A stretch of 64,000 nt of DNA from Bacteroidota bacterium (GCA_030706635.1 JAUZOD010000015.1:1-64000); one strand, 5' to 3'. Numbered from the stretch's first letter, positions 24,554-33,565 are shown. Numbers and translations are program-made. The notes: a model not told the origin generated them from the sequence alone.

Positions 24554-27484
24554 TTATTTCTCCAGCGCCTGAAACAACACTTCTACAGGATGTAGTGCTA
24601 TTCTTCCTTCGGCCCCATCCTTTATCTGATGGCGGCAGCTGGTACCTGTTGCGGCAATGATAACATCCTGCGGCTGGTTTCTGACAGCCGGCAATAACAC
24701 CAGCTCACCAATTTGCATGGAGAGATCGTAATGCTCTTTTTCAAAGCCAAAGGAACCAGCCATTCCGCAACAGCCGGAAGGAATATTTTCCACTGTATAG
24801 TTTTCGGGAAACGAAAGCATCTTTACGGAAGCGGAAATAGAGGACAAAGCTTTCTGCTGGCAATGCCCATGGAGTTTGATTAACCGTTTTTCCTTTGTAA
24901 AAAGGGATCTGTCGATGTTCCCCGCTTCTATTTCCCTGGCGATAAATTCATCTATTAAAAAAACATTTTTAGCCAATGATTTTGCCGCGACCAGATTTTC
25001 ATCTTCCGCAAGGTCAATGTATTCATCACGGAAAGTGAGAATGGCACTCGGTTCGATGCCGATTAAAGGTGTTTCTGCATTTACCAGTTTACTCAGAGAG
25101 ACGACATTTTTATTAGCAATTTTTTTAGCTGCTTTGAGAAGTCCTTTGGACATCCATGCTCTGCCGCTTTCTTCATGCTTAGGGATAATTACTTCATATC
25201 CCAGTTTTTCCAGCAAGAGGATGGCTCTGATGCCGATTTCTGTGTCGTTGTAGTTGGTAAATTCGTCGCAGAACAGGTAAACCTTCTTTTTAGGAGCCGC
25301 TCCGTCCGCCGGCCCGAATTGTTTTCGATTCCTGAACCATTTTACCAGGCTGGTTTTATACAGAGTGGGCATCGAACGTTTACCGGCAAAACCCAGGCTG
25401 CGTTTGATGATGCCGCTGACGACAGTATTGGTCATCATGAAATTGTAAATTCCGGGAGCTATGGATCCAATCCTCGATGCCCTGTTGAAATTGGCAATCA
25501 TTCTGGACCGGAAGGGTACCCCATGAACGTCATGATATTGCTGCAGGAATTCGGCTTTCAGTTTAGCGACATCCACATTGGAAGGGCATTCTGACTTGCA
25601 GGCCTTGCAGCTCAGACAGAGATCCATGACTTCATAGATCTCCCGGTTATCGAAGCGGTTTAATTTTTTGGAATTGGTCAGGAATTCCCGAAGAATATTT
25701 GCCCTAGCGCGCGTGGAATCTTTTTCATTCCTGGTGGCCATGTAGGAAGGACACATGGTGCCTCCGGACAAATGCGACTTAAGACAATCACCTGAACCAT
25801 TACATTGCTCTGCATGCTGCAAAATGTCCTGATTCGTAAAACGAAAGACCGTTTTAAAATCCGGCGTCTTTTGCCCGGCTGTATAGCGCAGCATGGTATT
25901 CATGGGCGGCGTATCCACGATCTTGTGGGGGTTGAAAATGTTGTCCGGATCCCAGGTGTGCTTGATGATTTTGAACAATTCATAGTTCTTAGCGCCAACC
26001 ATTTGTTTAATAAATTCACCCCGGAGCCTTCCATCACCGTGTTCGCCACTGAGGGAGCCCTTGTATCTCTTCACCAGCGTAGCAATTTCTTCAGCGATCG
26101 TCCTGAAAAGTTTGTTGCCTTCTGCCGTTTTCAAATTCAGGATGGGTCGAAGATGAATCTCTCCCGAGCCCGCATGTGCATAATGAACCGCGTGGAGATT
26201 GTATTTCTCCAGAATCTTATTAAAGTCGGCTATATAATTGGGCAGATCGTTCACATCTACAGCCGTATCCTCAATTACGGGCACTGCTTTTTCATCCCCT
26301 GGCATATTGCCCAGCAGGCCGAGCCCGGCCTTACGCAGGTCCCATATTTTTTTGCTGTCTGCCCCGAACAATAAAGGGAAATGATAACCCAGTCCGGCCG
26401 CTCTCATTTCTGCCTCAACCTTGCCGGCAATCTCGATAATCTCCGGCCTCCCGGATCTTCTGAATTCAATCACGAGGATGGCGCCGGGATCGCCCTGCAC
26501 GAAGAACCTGTTCTTGCTCTGCTCGATATTCGCTTTGGTGCATTCCAGTATATAATGGTCAATGAGCTCACTGGCGCTCGGCTTATATTTTAAGGCAATC
26601 AGGTTTGCGCGCAGGGATTCGTCAATGCTGTTGAAATGAACACAAAGCAAACCGGTTTCTGCCGGTGGAAGCGGAACCACATTTAATTTAATCTCCGTTA
26701 TAAACGCCAGCGTGCCTTCAGAGCCGGCAATCAGTTTGCAGAAATTAAAATCGGGCCTGCCTTCAAAAAAGGGAGCCGCATCCATCAATACATCCAGCGC
26801 ATAGCCGGTATTCCTTCTTTCGATCGTTTTTTTCGGAAATTCCCGCGTTATTTCTGCCTGGTTATCAGGATTGGCCAGCAATGTTTTTACTGTTTTATAG
26901 ATATTGCCCTCCAGGTCAGGGCTTTCACATTTCCGGTTGAACTCTTCCTTGCTGACAGGTTTAAAAACGGCTTCGGAGCCATCGCTGAGCAAGGCCCTCA
27001 CTTCCAACAGGTGCTCCCGGGTACTTCCGTAAACAACGGAATTGGATCCGCAGGAGTTATTGCCAACCATTCCGCCCATCATGGCCCGGTTCGCTGTGGA
27101 TGTTTCAGGACCAAAGAAAAGACCGTGCGGATTCAAAAACAAATTGAGCACGTCCCTGATAACCCCGGGTTGTACGCGAACCCAATGTTCCTGAACATTC
27201 AGTTCAAGAATCTGGTTGAAATTTTTGGAAACGTCAACAATTATTCCGCCGCCAACTACCTGTCCGGCCAATGAAGTGCCTGCAGTTCTCGGGATCAGGG
27301 AGGTGTGGTTCTTAACCGCAAAACCGATCAGTAATTTCAGATCGTCTGCAGATCGGGGTACCGCAACGGCCAGCGGCATCTCCCGGTAAGCCGATGCATC
27401 GGTGGCGTACAGGGTGCGTATCGTATCGTCAATATAGAGATCGCCGGCTAGTTGTCCGGATAGTTCCTTCAGCCTTTCTTTCAT
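24554..27484 (-). CDS. FAD- and Fe-S-binding dehydrogenase (YdiJ/D-2-hydroxyacid type)
   Basis: A 976-residue fusion of a VAO-type FAD oxidase with an iron-sulfur subunit. In order: FAD-binding PCMH domain (IPRTAGTSLAGQVVGGGIIVD near 60-80, GNNSCGSNSVVYG near 140), FAD-oxidase C domain with ALHYAHAGSGEIHLRP, a ferredoxin-type pair (CNGSGDCLKSH near 560 and CLSCKACKSECPSNVD near 621), and CCG-type cysteine clusters (SGCCGMAGSFG near 905). E. coli YdiJ, with this layout, oxidises D-2-hydroxyglutarate; D-lactate is the other known substrate in relatives. Single gene, divergent from GH125. Electrons go to quinone or an electron carrier. Confidence 0.92.
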   Translation of the reverse strand: MKERLKELSGQLAGDLYIDDTIRTLYATDASAYREMPLAVAVPRSADDLKLLIGFAVKNHTSLIPRTAGTSLAGQVVGGGIIVDVSKNFNQILELNVQEHWVRVQPGVIRDVLNLFLNPHGLFFGPETSTANRAMMGGMVGNNSCGSNSVVYGSTREHLLEVRALLSDGSEAVFKPVSKEEFNRKCESPDLEGNIYKTVKTLLANPDNQAEITREFPKKTIERRNTGYALDVLMDAAPFFEGRPDFNFCKLIAGSEGTLAFITEIKLNVVPLPPAETGLLCVHFNSIDESLRANLIALKYKPSASELIDHYILECTKANIEQSKNRFFVQGDPGAILVIEFRRSGRPEIIEIAGKVEAEMRAAGLGYHFPLLFGADSKKIWDLRKAGLGLLGNMPGDEKAVPVIEDTAVDVNDLPNYIADFNKILEKYNLHAVHYAHAGSGEIHLRPILNLKTAEGNKLFRTIAEEIATLVKRYKGSLSGEHGDGRLRGEFIKQMVGAKNYELFKIIKHTWDPDNIFNPHKIVDTPPMNTMLRYTAGQKTPDFKTVFRFTNQDILQHAEQCNGSGDCLKSHLSGGTMCPSYMATRNEKDSTRARANILREFLTNSKKLNRFDNREIYEVMDLCLSCKACKSECPSNVDVAKLKAEFLQQYHDVHGVPFRSRMIANFNRASRIGSIAPGIYNFMMTNTVVSGIIKRSLGFAGKRSMPTLYKTSLVKWFRNRKQFGPADGAAPKKKVYLFCDEFTNYNDTEIGIRAILLLEKLGYEVIIPKHEESGRAWMSKGLLKAAKKIANKNVVSLSKLVNAETPLIGIEPSAILTFRDEYIDLAEDENLVAAKSLAKNVFLIDEFIAREIEAGNIDRSLFTKEKRLIKLHGHCQQKALSSISASVKMLSFPENYTVENIPSGCCGMAGSFGFEKEHYDLSMQIGELVLLPAVRNQPQDVIIAATGTSCRHQIKDGAEGRIALHPVEVLFQALEK

Positions 27485-27500
27485 GGGAGTAATTGCTGCG

Positions 27501-27508
27501 CAAAATTA
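27501..27508 (-). promoter_or_regulatory. -7 promoter match for FAD/Fe-S dehydrogenase
   Basis: On the reverse strand the sequence reads TAATTTTG, an exact match to the Bacteroidota -7 element TAnnTTTG, 17 bases before the ATG. No convincing TTTG -33 element was found, so the call is tentative. Confidence 0.4.
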
Positions 27509-27645
27509 TAAAACTATGGGCGTTTACTGGAATTGTTTTTATTGCTATATTTCATATTAAATCCTGATTTTTTGTGCCTGCCGGAACAATAATTTTAGTT
27601 TAGTGTCCCCACCCGGATTCGGGAGAAATAAAAATAAATGCGTAT

Positions 27646-29076
27646 ATGACCACCAGAAGAAGGTTTATCAGATCAGCAGGGATTATGACTGCCGCGTTGA
27701 CCCTGCACAAAAGTGCTGTTTTTGCCCGGGGAACAGATGAATTCATAAGCAGGCGCCCAAAGTTGTCGGCCCGGCACTTTAACAGTGAAGCCGTTGAGGC
27801 AACGATTGTCAAGATGAAAAATGCATTACCCAACAAGGAGCTGGGTTGGTTGTTTGAAAACTGTTTTCCGGATACGCTGGACACAACGGTTAATTTTGAA
27901 ATGACCAGTGGCCGTCCCGATACTTATGTCATTACCGGCGACATAGATGCCATGTGGCTGCGGGATAGCAGCGCGCAGGTCTGGCCTTACCTTCCATTGA
28001 TTCAAAAAGATAAAAAGCTGCAACAATTGATTGCCGGCGTGATTAACCGGCAAACCCGTTGCATTCTGCTGGATCCTTATGCAAATGCCTTTTATAAAGA
28101 TGAAACCAGGATTAGTGAATGGAAAAAAACGGACATCACGGACATGAAGCCGGGCATTCATGAGCGCAAATGGGAGATCGATTCCCTCTGTTATCCCATA
28201 AGGCTTGCCCATCAGTATTGGAAAACGACTGGCGATGCGACCCCGTTTGATAAACAATGGAAAGAGGCGATCAGGTCAATACTGAGGACATTTAAGGAGC
28301 AGCAGCGAAAGACTTCCGAAGGACCTTACCATTTTGAGCGCACTACCGCATTTGCAACTGATAGTCTCCCGCTGGGCGGATATGGTTATCCCGTCAAGCC
28401 GGTCGGCCTCATCTGTTCGATGTTCAGGCCCAGCGATGACGCCACCATATTTCCTTTTCTGATTCCTTCCAATTTCTTTGCCGTCGTTTCTTTGCGACAT
28501 GCAGCAGAATTGCTGGCATCTGCAGGCCACGATACCCAACTCGCCAATGAATGTACCCAATTGGCAGACGAAGTAGAAAAAGCATTACGGCAATATGCTA
28601 TAACAATACATCCTAAATTCGGGAAAGTGTATGCCTACGAGGTAAACGGCTTTGGCAGCTTCAATTTAATGGACGACGCAAATGTTCCATCCCTTTTATC
28701 ACTGCCTTATCTGAAGGCGTTGCCCAAAGAAGATCTGATTTACCAGAATACCAGAAAACTTCTTTTGTCGGATTATAACCCTTTCTTTTTTAAGGGAAGC
28801 GCCGCTGAGGGCATTGGCGGCCCGCATGCAGGACTGAATATGATCTGGCCGCTGGGAATTATCATGAGGGCTTTGACGAGTTCCAGTGACACGGAGATAA
28901 AACAATGCCTGCAATGGCTGGTGGCTTCCAATGCGGGCACAGGATTTATGCATGAATCTTTTCATAAAGATGACATGACAAGGTTTACGCGGAAGTGGTT
29001 TGCCTGGGCCAATACGATTTTCGGCGAACTCATTCTGGATATCCAGGCCCGGAAGCCATCGTTGCTGAATATTTGA
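27646..29076 (+). CDS. GH125 exo-alpha-mannosidase
   Basis: A 476-residue glycoside hydrolase of family 125 (metal-independent exo-alpha-1,6-mannosidase). Typical stretches are DTYVITGDIDAMWLRDSSAQVWPYLPL, WEIDSLCYPIRLAHQYWKTTGDA, KPVGLICSMFRPSDDATIFPFLIPSNFFAV and EYANFGE-like KWFAWANTIFGELILDI at the end. The Tat-like N-terminus (TTRRRFIRSAGIMTAA) suggests export. It trims mannose from N-glycan-type or yeast-type alpha-mannans. The gene is monocistronic and ends 14 bp from the convergent DUF1361 gene. Confidence 0.92.
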   Translation: MTTRRRFIRSAGIMTAALTLHKSAVFARGTDEFISRRPKLSARHFNSEAVEATIVKMKNALPNKELGWLFENCFPDTLDTTVNFEMTSGRPDTYVITGDIDAMWLRDSSAQVWPYLPLIQKDKKLQQLIAGVINRQTRCILLDPYANAFYKDETRISEWKKTDITDMKPGIHERKWEIDSLCYPIRLAHQYWKTTGDATPFDKQWKEAIRSILRTFKEQQRKTSEGPYHFERTTAFATDSLPLGGYGYPVKPVGLICSMFRPSDDATIFPFLIPSNFFAVVSLRHAAELLASAGHDTQLANECTQLADEVEKALRQYAITIHPKFGKVYAYEVNGFGSFNLMDDANVPSLLSLPYLKALPKEDLIYQNTRKLLLSDYNPFFFKGSAAEGIGGPHAGLNMIWPLGIIMRALTSSSDTEIKQCLQWLVASNAGTGFMHESFHKDDMTRFTRKWFAWANTIFGELILDIQARKPSLLNI

Positions 29077-29090
29077 ATGCATGGCATTCC

Positions 29091-29741
29091 TTACCAACTG
29101 GCCTTACTCCTTTGTTGCATCTGTTTTGCCATGCTGTACACAATTCCCAGCAGGCAACTGAAGATCAGGGTAAATGCCCAGGTGCCGGTATGTTGCAGAG
29201 GATGAAGAATGGAATGATAAATAGAAGAAAAAAGAGAAAGGGGATTGGTCACGACATCCCAGCTGTTGAAGCGTAAAAACCTTCCGAGGTAAATCCCGTA
29301 ACCACAAAGGAGGATAAATAAATACGAAATCGCCCTTACTTTTTTTTCGCGGAAGTGGGCTTTTAAAAAATATTCTACCTGGAGAAGGGAGATGATGCCA
29401 AGGACCAGCCCGTTCCAGGAAGCCGAGGTAACCAGGATCATATCGAACCAGGCTGGCGAGCCGCTTCTGGCGGTAAAATGAAAAAGATCAGTTACGAGGT
29501 ATGGAGCATTGGGGAAGAACAGAAGCCAGCCGCCAATCAACAGGATCGATCTCACATTCATCCGGGTTTGGGTAATCAGTTTCCTGCTGCAGAGAAAGGG
29601 TATGATTGCGAGAAAGATATTCCAGATATAAAAAACGTACGCTTCATTCCCGGTATATAGAACCCGGATTGCCAGCAGGGAAATGCTGAAAGCTATGGAC
29701 AATGCCAGCGCTTTCTCAACACCTGTAAGTCGTGTTTTCAT
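29091..29741 (-). CDS. DUF1361 integral membrane protein
   Basis: 216 residues with about seven membrane helices. The DUF1361 hallmark PNAPYLVTDLFHF sits near residue 78, and VEYFLKAHFR and YGIYLGRFLRFNSWDVV follow, as in the family. Function unknown. It is co-transcribed with the diacylglycerol kinase upstream: the ATG overlaps that gene's stop (ATGA), suggesting that the two are linked in lipid or envelope physiology. Confidence 0.88.
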   Translation of the reverse strand: MKTRLTGVEKALALSIAFSISLLAIRVLYTGNEAYVFYIWNIFLAIIPFLCSRKLITQTRMNVRSILLIGGWLLFFPNAPYLVTDLFHFTARSGSPAWFDMILVTSASWNGLVLGIISLLQVEYFLKAHFREKKVRAISYLFILLCGYGIYLGRFLRFNSWDVVTNPLSLFSSIYHSILHPLQHTGTWAFTLIFSCLLGIVYSMAKQMQQRSKASW

Positions 29742-30097
29742 AGGTATTTCCCAATTTCAGGTAAAAAAATAATTGCTCCGATCGCGGCGCTTATGAGGGA
29801 TATCCAGAGTACTGCTCCCGCCGCCACGTCTTTTATTATTTTGATCCGGGGATGGAAATCCGGTTGCACCAGATCGCATAATTTTTCCAGCGCAGAGTTC
29901 AGCATTTCGAGCGACAAAACCAATCCGATACAAATTAAAATCACGATCCAATCTGAAGCTTTGATGTGGAACCAGCCTGCCAGCAGCAGGGTGCAGATGC
30001 CAACGACAGTCTGGATTCTTCCATTGCTTTCGTGCCGGAAAAAATAGATCAATCCGGAAAAGGCGTTGACAAAAGATCTTCCTGTTTTTTGTTTCAT
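29738..30097 (-). CDS. dgkA: Diacylglycerol kinase family protein (DgkA-like)
   Basis: A 119-residue, three-helix membrane kinase. The signature LSLEMLNSALEKLCDLVQPDFHPRIKIIKDVAAGAVL (middle part) carries the catalytic Glu and metal-binding Glu/Asp of DgkA. In Gram-positives such proteins phosphorylate undecaprenol; in E. coli they recycle diacylglycerol to phosphatidate. The N-terminal SFVNAFSGLIYFFRHESNGRIQ is also typical. It overlaps the downstream DUF1361 gene by 4 bp. Confidence 0.9.
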   Translation of the reverse strand: MKQKTGRSFVNAFSGLIYFFRHESNGRIQTVVGICTLLLAGWFHIKASDWIVILICIGLVLSLEMLNSALEKLCDLVQPDFHPRIKIIKDVAAGAVLWISLISAAIGAIIFLPEIGKYL

Positions 30098-30162
30098 ATC
30101 ATTTGTTTGAATAGCGTGATGGACCGTTCAATAGTTCAACAGTTCAGCCCCTGCTACATATT

Positions 30163-31521
30163 TTAACCTTGTTGAGGCACCGGAGCAGCCGAATCAATGC
30201 CATACCAGTTGACCCTTTTGCTGGCGTACATGGTAAGTGCCAGGATAACAAACAGGCCGATACTTCCAACGAGTAAAGCGGTATCCTCCAGCCGGATCAG
30301 AACAAAAATAAAACTGTAAAGCAAGGTAAGCACAGCGCCGAATATGCCCGCGGATTTCCAGTTCCGAAAATGGCTCCTGGCATACAGGCTGATAAGCAGG
30401 ATGGTGGCCAGCGACGCAATGAGGTAAGCATTGTCAAAATAAAGGAATTCACTGATGGCCAGCAATAAACTGTAGAAAATGACCAGTGCCAGGCCAATCA
30501 GAACGTATTGAATGGGATGAATGGGCTTTTTCTGCATGAGTTCTACGATGAAGAATATGGAAAAGGTTAATCCGATAATCAGAATCGCATATTTAACACT
30601 CCGGTTTGTTTTGGCATATTCATCCGCCGGTTGCACCATGGTAACCCCGAAGGCGAGAGCGGACTGATCAAATTTAAAATCTTTTAAAACAGTGCCAAAG
30701 GGCAGGTTTGCCTTGCTGAAAGCCCATTTGGCGGAGAATCCGCTGTCTGTGACAATTCTTTCTGCTGGCAGATTATTTCCGTCAAAGGATGGATTGGGCC
30801 ATGAGGACGCCAGTTCAAACCGGCTGTTCCCGCTGAAAGGGACAAAATGCAGCATTTCGCTTCCCTTGATTTTCACATCCAGGTGAAAAGCTATGCTCTT
30901 TCCCAGATCCTGGGGAGATAAGGGAATGACGGCAGACAACCCCTTGTCATTTATATCATCAGCTGGTAATCCGGGAGACAACTCATAAGGCTGGTTATTC
31001 CATTGAATCACCAGTTTTTCTTCGATCCCTTTAAAGTCGGAAAGTCCGAAACAGATCCGCGCGTCTGACCATTGAACCAGGCCGGCTTCAATTTCTTTTG
31101 GAAGCTGAAATGAGAAATTGCCATTGTCAGACAGGGATGCCCGGTATAGAAGTACTTTGTAAATGGAGCGTTGTCTCAGCTCATGTTCAATGCGTCCGCG
31201 AACGTACAGATCATCCGGTATTACCAGTAAATGCCGTATGACCTCCGACGGTTTTTTATCCGGGTCCAGGCTGACCTCCTTATAGGGCAAATAGATATAG
31301 GGACCGGTTAAGGTTTGTGCCTGTGCCCAACGGCTGCTGACCTCCTTAACAACCTGGGATTGTCTTTGCTGCCTTTCCTGAACCAGGTCTGTGATGAATA
31401 CCGTAGGAATCAGCATTACCAGGATAAGCACACCGGTGGTGATCCCTTTGTAAAGGATCTTGTTTGAACGGGTTGATTTGTTGTTGCCGCCAGTAGAACC
31501 GGAAATTGCAGTCGTTTCCAT
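30163..31521 (-). CDS. creD: CreD-like inner membrane protein
   Basis: A 452-residue CreD (Cet) family protein. There is a TM segment near the N-terminus (GITTGVLILVMLIPTVFITDLVQERQ), a large periplasmic part with RPYIYLPY-like TGPYIYLPYKEVS and beta-rich domain, and at the C-terminus a bundle of TM segments (about 290-440). CreD is part of the E. coli Cre regulon and relates to envelope stress and colicin tolerance. I chose the ATG at 31521 (METTAISG); the longer frame overlaps the small membrane gene. It lies last in an operon of regulator, membrane protein and small protein. In Bacteroidota CreD is often led by such a winged-helix regulator. Confidence 0.88.
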   Translation of the reverse strand: METTAISGSTGGNNKSTRSNKILYKGITTGVLILVMLIPTVFITDLVQERQQRQSQVVKEVSSRWAQAQTLTGPYIYLPYKEVSLDPDKKPSEVIRHLLVIPDDLYVRGRIEHELRQRSIYKVLLYRASLSDNGNFSFQLPKEIEAGLVQWSDARICFGLSDFKGIEEKLVIQWNNQPYELSPGLPADDINDKGLSAVIPLSPQDLGKSIAFHLDVKIKGSEMLHFVPFSGNSRFELASSWPNPSFDGNNLPAERIVTDSGFSAKWAFSKANLPFGTVLKDFKFDQSALAFGVTMVQPADEYAKTNRSVKYAILIIGLTFSIFFIVELMQKKPIHPIQYVLIGLALVIFYSLLLAISEFLYFDNAYLIASLATILLISLYARSHFRNWKSAGIFGAVLTLLYSFIFVLIRLEDTALLVGSIGLFVILALTMYASKRVNWYGIDSAAPVPQQG

Positions 31522-31538
31522 ATTTGTGTTTTTGTTTA

Positions 31539-31748
31539 TTAATAAAATGCCGGGAGAAGAAAAGTAACGTGATAGGTGGTCCATGCTGAGAAAAAAGGCC
31601 ATGAGGGCCGGCGCGGTAAGAACGCCGGAATGGCGGTCCAGGACGGCATAAGCCCTTCTTCGAAGAGCATATAAAAAAACCAGCCGGCACCCAAAACCAG
31701 GGTGGTCATTAACCATATCCAGGCAGCCAGCCGTGTAGCTCGAATCAT
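31539..31748 (-). CDS. 69-residue small membrane protein in CreD operon
   Basis: A short two-helix protein: MIRATRLAAWIWLMTTLVLGAGW, then a polar loop with Pro, then SWPFFSAWTTYHVTFLLPAFY. Trp and Tyr flank the helices. It lies between regulator and CreD with its ATG 20 bp after the palindrome at 31768-31784, which would place the palindrome at its promoter or in its leader. No family recognised. The longer creD frame passes through this region in another phase, so only one of the two is real; I prefer this gene because the two helices look genuine. Confidence 0.6.
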   Translation of the reverse strand: MIRATRLAAWIWLMTTLVLGAGWFFYMLFEEGLMPSWTAIPAFLPRRPSWPFFSAWTTYHVTFLLPAFY

Positions 31749-31767
31749 GAATGATTATTTTAAAAGT

Positions 31768-31784
31768 ACTTTGTATTTCAAAGT
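31768..31784. promoter_or_regulatory. ACTTTG-N5-CAAAGT operator, copy 1
   Basis: ACTTTG (31768-31773), spacer TATTT, CAAAGT (31779-31784): a perfect 6-bp dyad with a 5-base spacer, 20 bp before the small membrane gene. The same dyad with the same spacing occurs at 32781-32797, before the first gene of the operon. Probable target of the winged-helix regulator encoded between them. Confidence 0.6.
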
Positions 31785-31799
31785 ATGTTGACAAAAAAA

Positions 31800-32099
31800 T
31801 TATTGCATGGACCTGATCATTTTTTCCAGCGCGTCCAGGTGAGATTTAAAAGCCTTTTCTCCTGCCCTGGTCACAGCATACGTGGTATTGGTTTTTCGGC
31901 CTATGAATCCTTTCTCCACTTTGATGTAGCCGGTTTCTTCCAGTGTTTTCAGGTGACTGGCCAGGTTGCCATCGGTTACCTGGATCAGCTCTTTGAGTTC
32001 GTTGAAATTCACCCGGATATTTACCATTAACGCGCTCATAATGCCTAACCGGATACGGCTGTCAAAGACTTTATTTAATTGTTCAATCGGGTTCTTCAT
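31800..32099 (-). CDS. Winged-helix transcriptional regulator of the CreD operon
   Basis: A 99-residue winged-helix protein related to MarR/ArsR-like (PF13601-type) repressors: QLNKVFDSRIRLGIMSALMV, LIQVTDGNLASHLKTLEETGYIKVEKGFIGRKTNTTYAVTRAGEKAF. The segment VTDGNLASHLKTLEE is the recognition helix region. No Cys for redox or metal sensing. It is separated by 3 bp from the upstream 222-residue membrane gene. The dyads before the operon (32781) and before the following gene (31768) are natural binding sites. I infer autorepression. Confidence 0.88.
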   Translation of the reverse strand: MKNPIEQLNKVFDSRIRLGIMSALMVNIRVNFNELKELIQVTDGNLASHLKTLEETGYIKVEKGFIGRKTNTTYAVTRAGEKAFKSHLDALEKMIRSMQ

Positions 32100-32102
32100 G
32101 CG

Positions 32103-32771
32103 CTATACCGCGTTAACTTCATTTATATTATCTTTCCTTGTTTTACCCGACAGCCGATCATACTTCCACCACATGGCGACTCCGTAAAGGATATGCAGGA
32201 CGCCAAAACCGAGGGTCCAGCATATCAGTCCTGACCGGGGGGTCCATAGACTTATGATGCCCAGGATGATTTCTCCATAACCCAGCCACCTTATTTCCCC
32301 CATACTGTATTTACTTCCATTGATGAGGGCCAAACCATAAAAAATAAGCGATCCGGGCGCGATGAATTCATACTGTTTTAATTCTATCATGCGCCAGAGC
32401 AGGAAGCCGCCCGCCACCATGGGCAGAAGGGTATTCCAAAGCAGTCTTCTGGCTGCATTGCCCCAAATGGCAACTCCGTCTTTTTTGCTTTTCCATACCG
32501 TAAATAAAGTGGCTGTTGTAAATGCAGTCACAAATACACAAAATCCGATAATGAGCAAATCTCTTTTTAGGCAGGAAGGGCAGGCAGATGGCGTCGGGAA
32601 TTCATTCTGATAATACAGGGAAATGCGGTGGTTGGCCATCCAGGCCCCGGCCAGTGCGCAGACGCCTGCGGCAACGCCGCTCCATCCGCTTAAACTGATG
32701 AACCGGCTGCTGCGCTCCATGATGCGTTTGATGTCCTGTAAAGCGTCCAGATTTTGGGTTGTGTTATCCAT
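32103..32771 (-). CDS. 222-residue membrane protein, first gene of CreD operon
   Basis: A polytopic membrane protein with about six helices. The N-terminal LQDIKRIMERSSRFISLSGWSGVAAG is amphipathic then hydrophobic; C57/60-type CPSC occurs in a periplasmic or cytosolic loop (SACPSCLKRD). This layout is common in Bacteroidota operons with the winged-helix regulator that follows (gap 3 bp). It may be the membrane signal input of the regulator, which is inference from gene order. Function unknown. Its start is 9 bp from the palindrome at 32781. Confidence 0.75.
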   Translation of the reverse strand: MDNTTQNLDALQDIKRIMERSSRFISLSGWSGVAAGVCALAGAWMANHRISLYYQNEFPTPSACPSCLKRDLLIIGFCVFVTAFTTATLFTVWKSKKDGVAIWGNAARRLLWNTLLPMVAGGFLLWRMIELKQYEFIAPGSLIFYGLALINGSKYSMGEIRWLGYGEIILGIISLWTPRSGLICWTLGFGVLHILYGVAMWWKYDRLSGKTRKDNINEVNAV

Positions 32772-32780
32772 TTAAAAAGC

Positions 32781-32797
32781 ACTTTGAGATACAAAGT
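32781..32797. promoter_or_regulatory. ACTTTG-N5-CAAAGT operator, copy 2
   Basis: ACTTTG (32781-32786), AGATA, CAAAGT (32792-32797). On the reverse strand, TTTACTTTG resembles a -7 element (TAnnTTTG with one base missing), so the dyad lies over the core promoter and could block polymerase. Same spacing as copy 1. Confidence 0.6.
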
Positions 32798-32803
32798 AAA
32801 TGA

Positions 32804-33016
32804 AGAACGGATGGAAATGCAAATTTATTTCTGCTGCTTGTCATCGGAATCGAGCGGGAGCGGAAAGACTGGGCAGCAGGTATGCGTACCCATATAATTG
32901 TGTGCCTGGGTGCTTCGCTTACCATGATGGTTCCGGCCTTTGGTTTTACGGATATCCCGGGAACGAAGGATGTTGTGCCGGACCCGTCCCGGAAAATACC
33001 TAAAGCCTTCCGTTAA
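32804..33016 (+). pseudogene. MgtC/SapB family remnant
   Basis: Read on the forward strand from 32804 there is an open frame with no start codon: LFLLLVIGIERERKDWAAG, then MRTHIIVCLGASLTMMV, then GFTDIPGTKDVV and PDPSR, ending at TAA 33014. The motif GxERExxxxAAGMRTHIxVCLGA is the hallmark of MgtC/SapB proteins. The start is missing (in-frame TGA at 32801) and the sequence breaks after DPSR, where full proteins continue about 150 residues (VVSGIGFLGAG...). So this is a fragment of roughly the first 80 residues. It touches the operator before the CreD operon, hinting at a deletion junction. Confidence 0.75.
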
Positions 33017-33183
33017 ATCGGGGTTACTTCCATAAGGCGGGCATTTTCTACAAGCCATTGGTTCGATATTTGTCCCCATGGATTGGTTATGGTGATCCGG
33101 TTAAGGCCGGATGAAACTAATTTTATTGGTAATTAAAATCTAATTAATTTAGTATTATAATCTTTCACTTTAAACAATTTTTT

Positions 33184-33543
33184 ATGACAACAAGAGAAAT
33201 CGCAAACCGCCTGCACGCGCTTTGCGCCGAAGGAAAATTTGAAGTCGCTCAAAAAGAGCTATTTTCCAAGGATGCCATTAGTATTGAACCGGAAGCAAGT
33301 CAGGGTTTTGCAAAAGAAACAAAGGGTCTGCCGGCCATAATTGAGAAGGGTCACGCATTCGAAGGCATGGTGGAAGCTGTGCACGGGATCAAGGTTTCTG
33401 AACCCCTGGTAGCCGGCAACTCATTTGCCGTTCATCTCGAAATGGATACGACCATGAAGGGGCATAAACGAAGTACAATGTCTGAACTTTGTGTTTACCA
33501 CGTGAAGGATGGTAAAATTGCTTCTGAGGAATTCTTTATGTGA
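33184..33543 (+). CDS. SnoaL-like/NTF2-fold protein
   Basis: 119 residues of the SnoaL-like (nuclear transport factor 2) fold: helical N-terminus TTREIANRLHALCAEGKFEVAQKELFSKDAIS, the pocket segment with KGLPAIIEKGHAFEG, and the beta-sheet half NSFAVHLEMDTTMKG..VKDGKIASEEFFM. Members bind small hydrophobic molecules or act as isomerase/hydratase; no active site is clear here. It has its own terminator and no co-transcribed neighbour. Confidence 0.88.
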   Translation: MTTREIANRLHALCAEGKFEVAQKELFSKDAISIEPEASQGFAKETKGLPAIIEKGHAFEGMVEAVHGIKVSEPLVAGNSFAVHLEMDTTMKGHKRSTMSELCVYHVKDGKIASEEFFM

Positions 33544-33565
33544 GGGGAATATTCAACGCGAAAAT

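Noticed and set aside
31522-31794. N-terminal extension of CreD to 31794
   Set aside because: It overlaps the small membrane gene and the operator; CreD proteins begin near METTAISG and the first TM segment.
32825-33079. 84-codon leftward ORF antisense to the MgtC remnant
   Set aside because: It is the shadow of the MgtC frame, whose motif is diagnostic.
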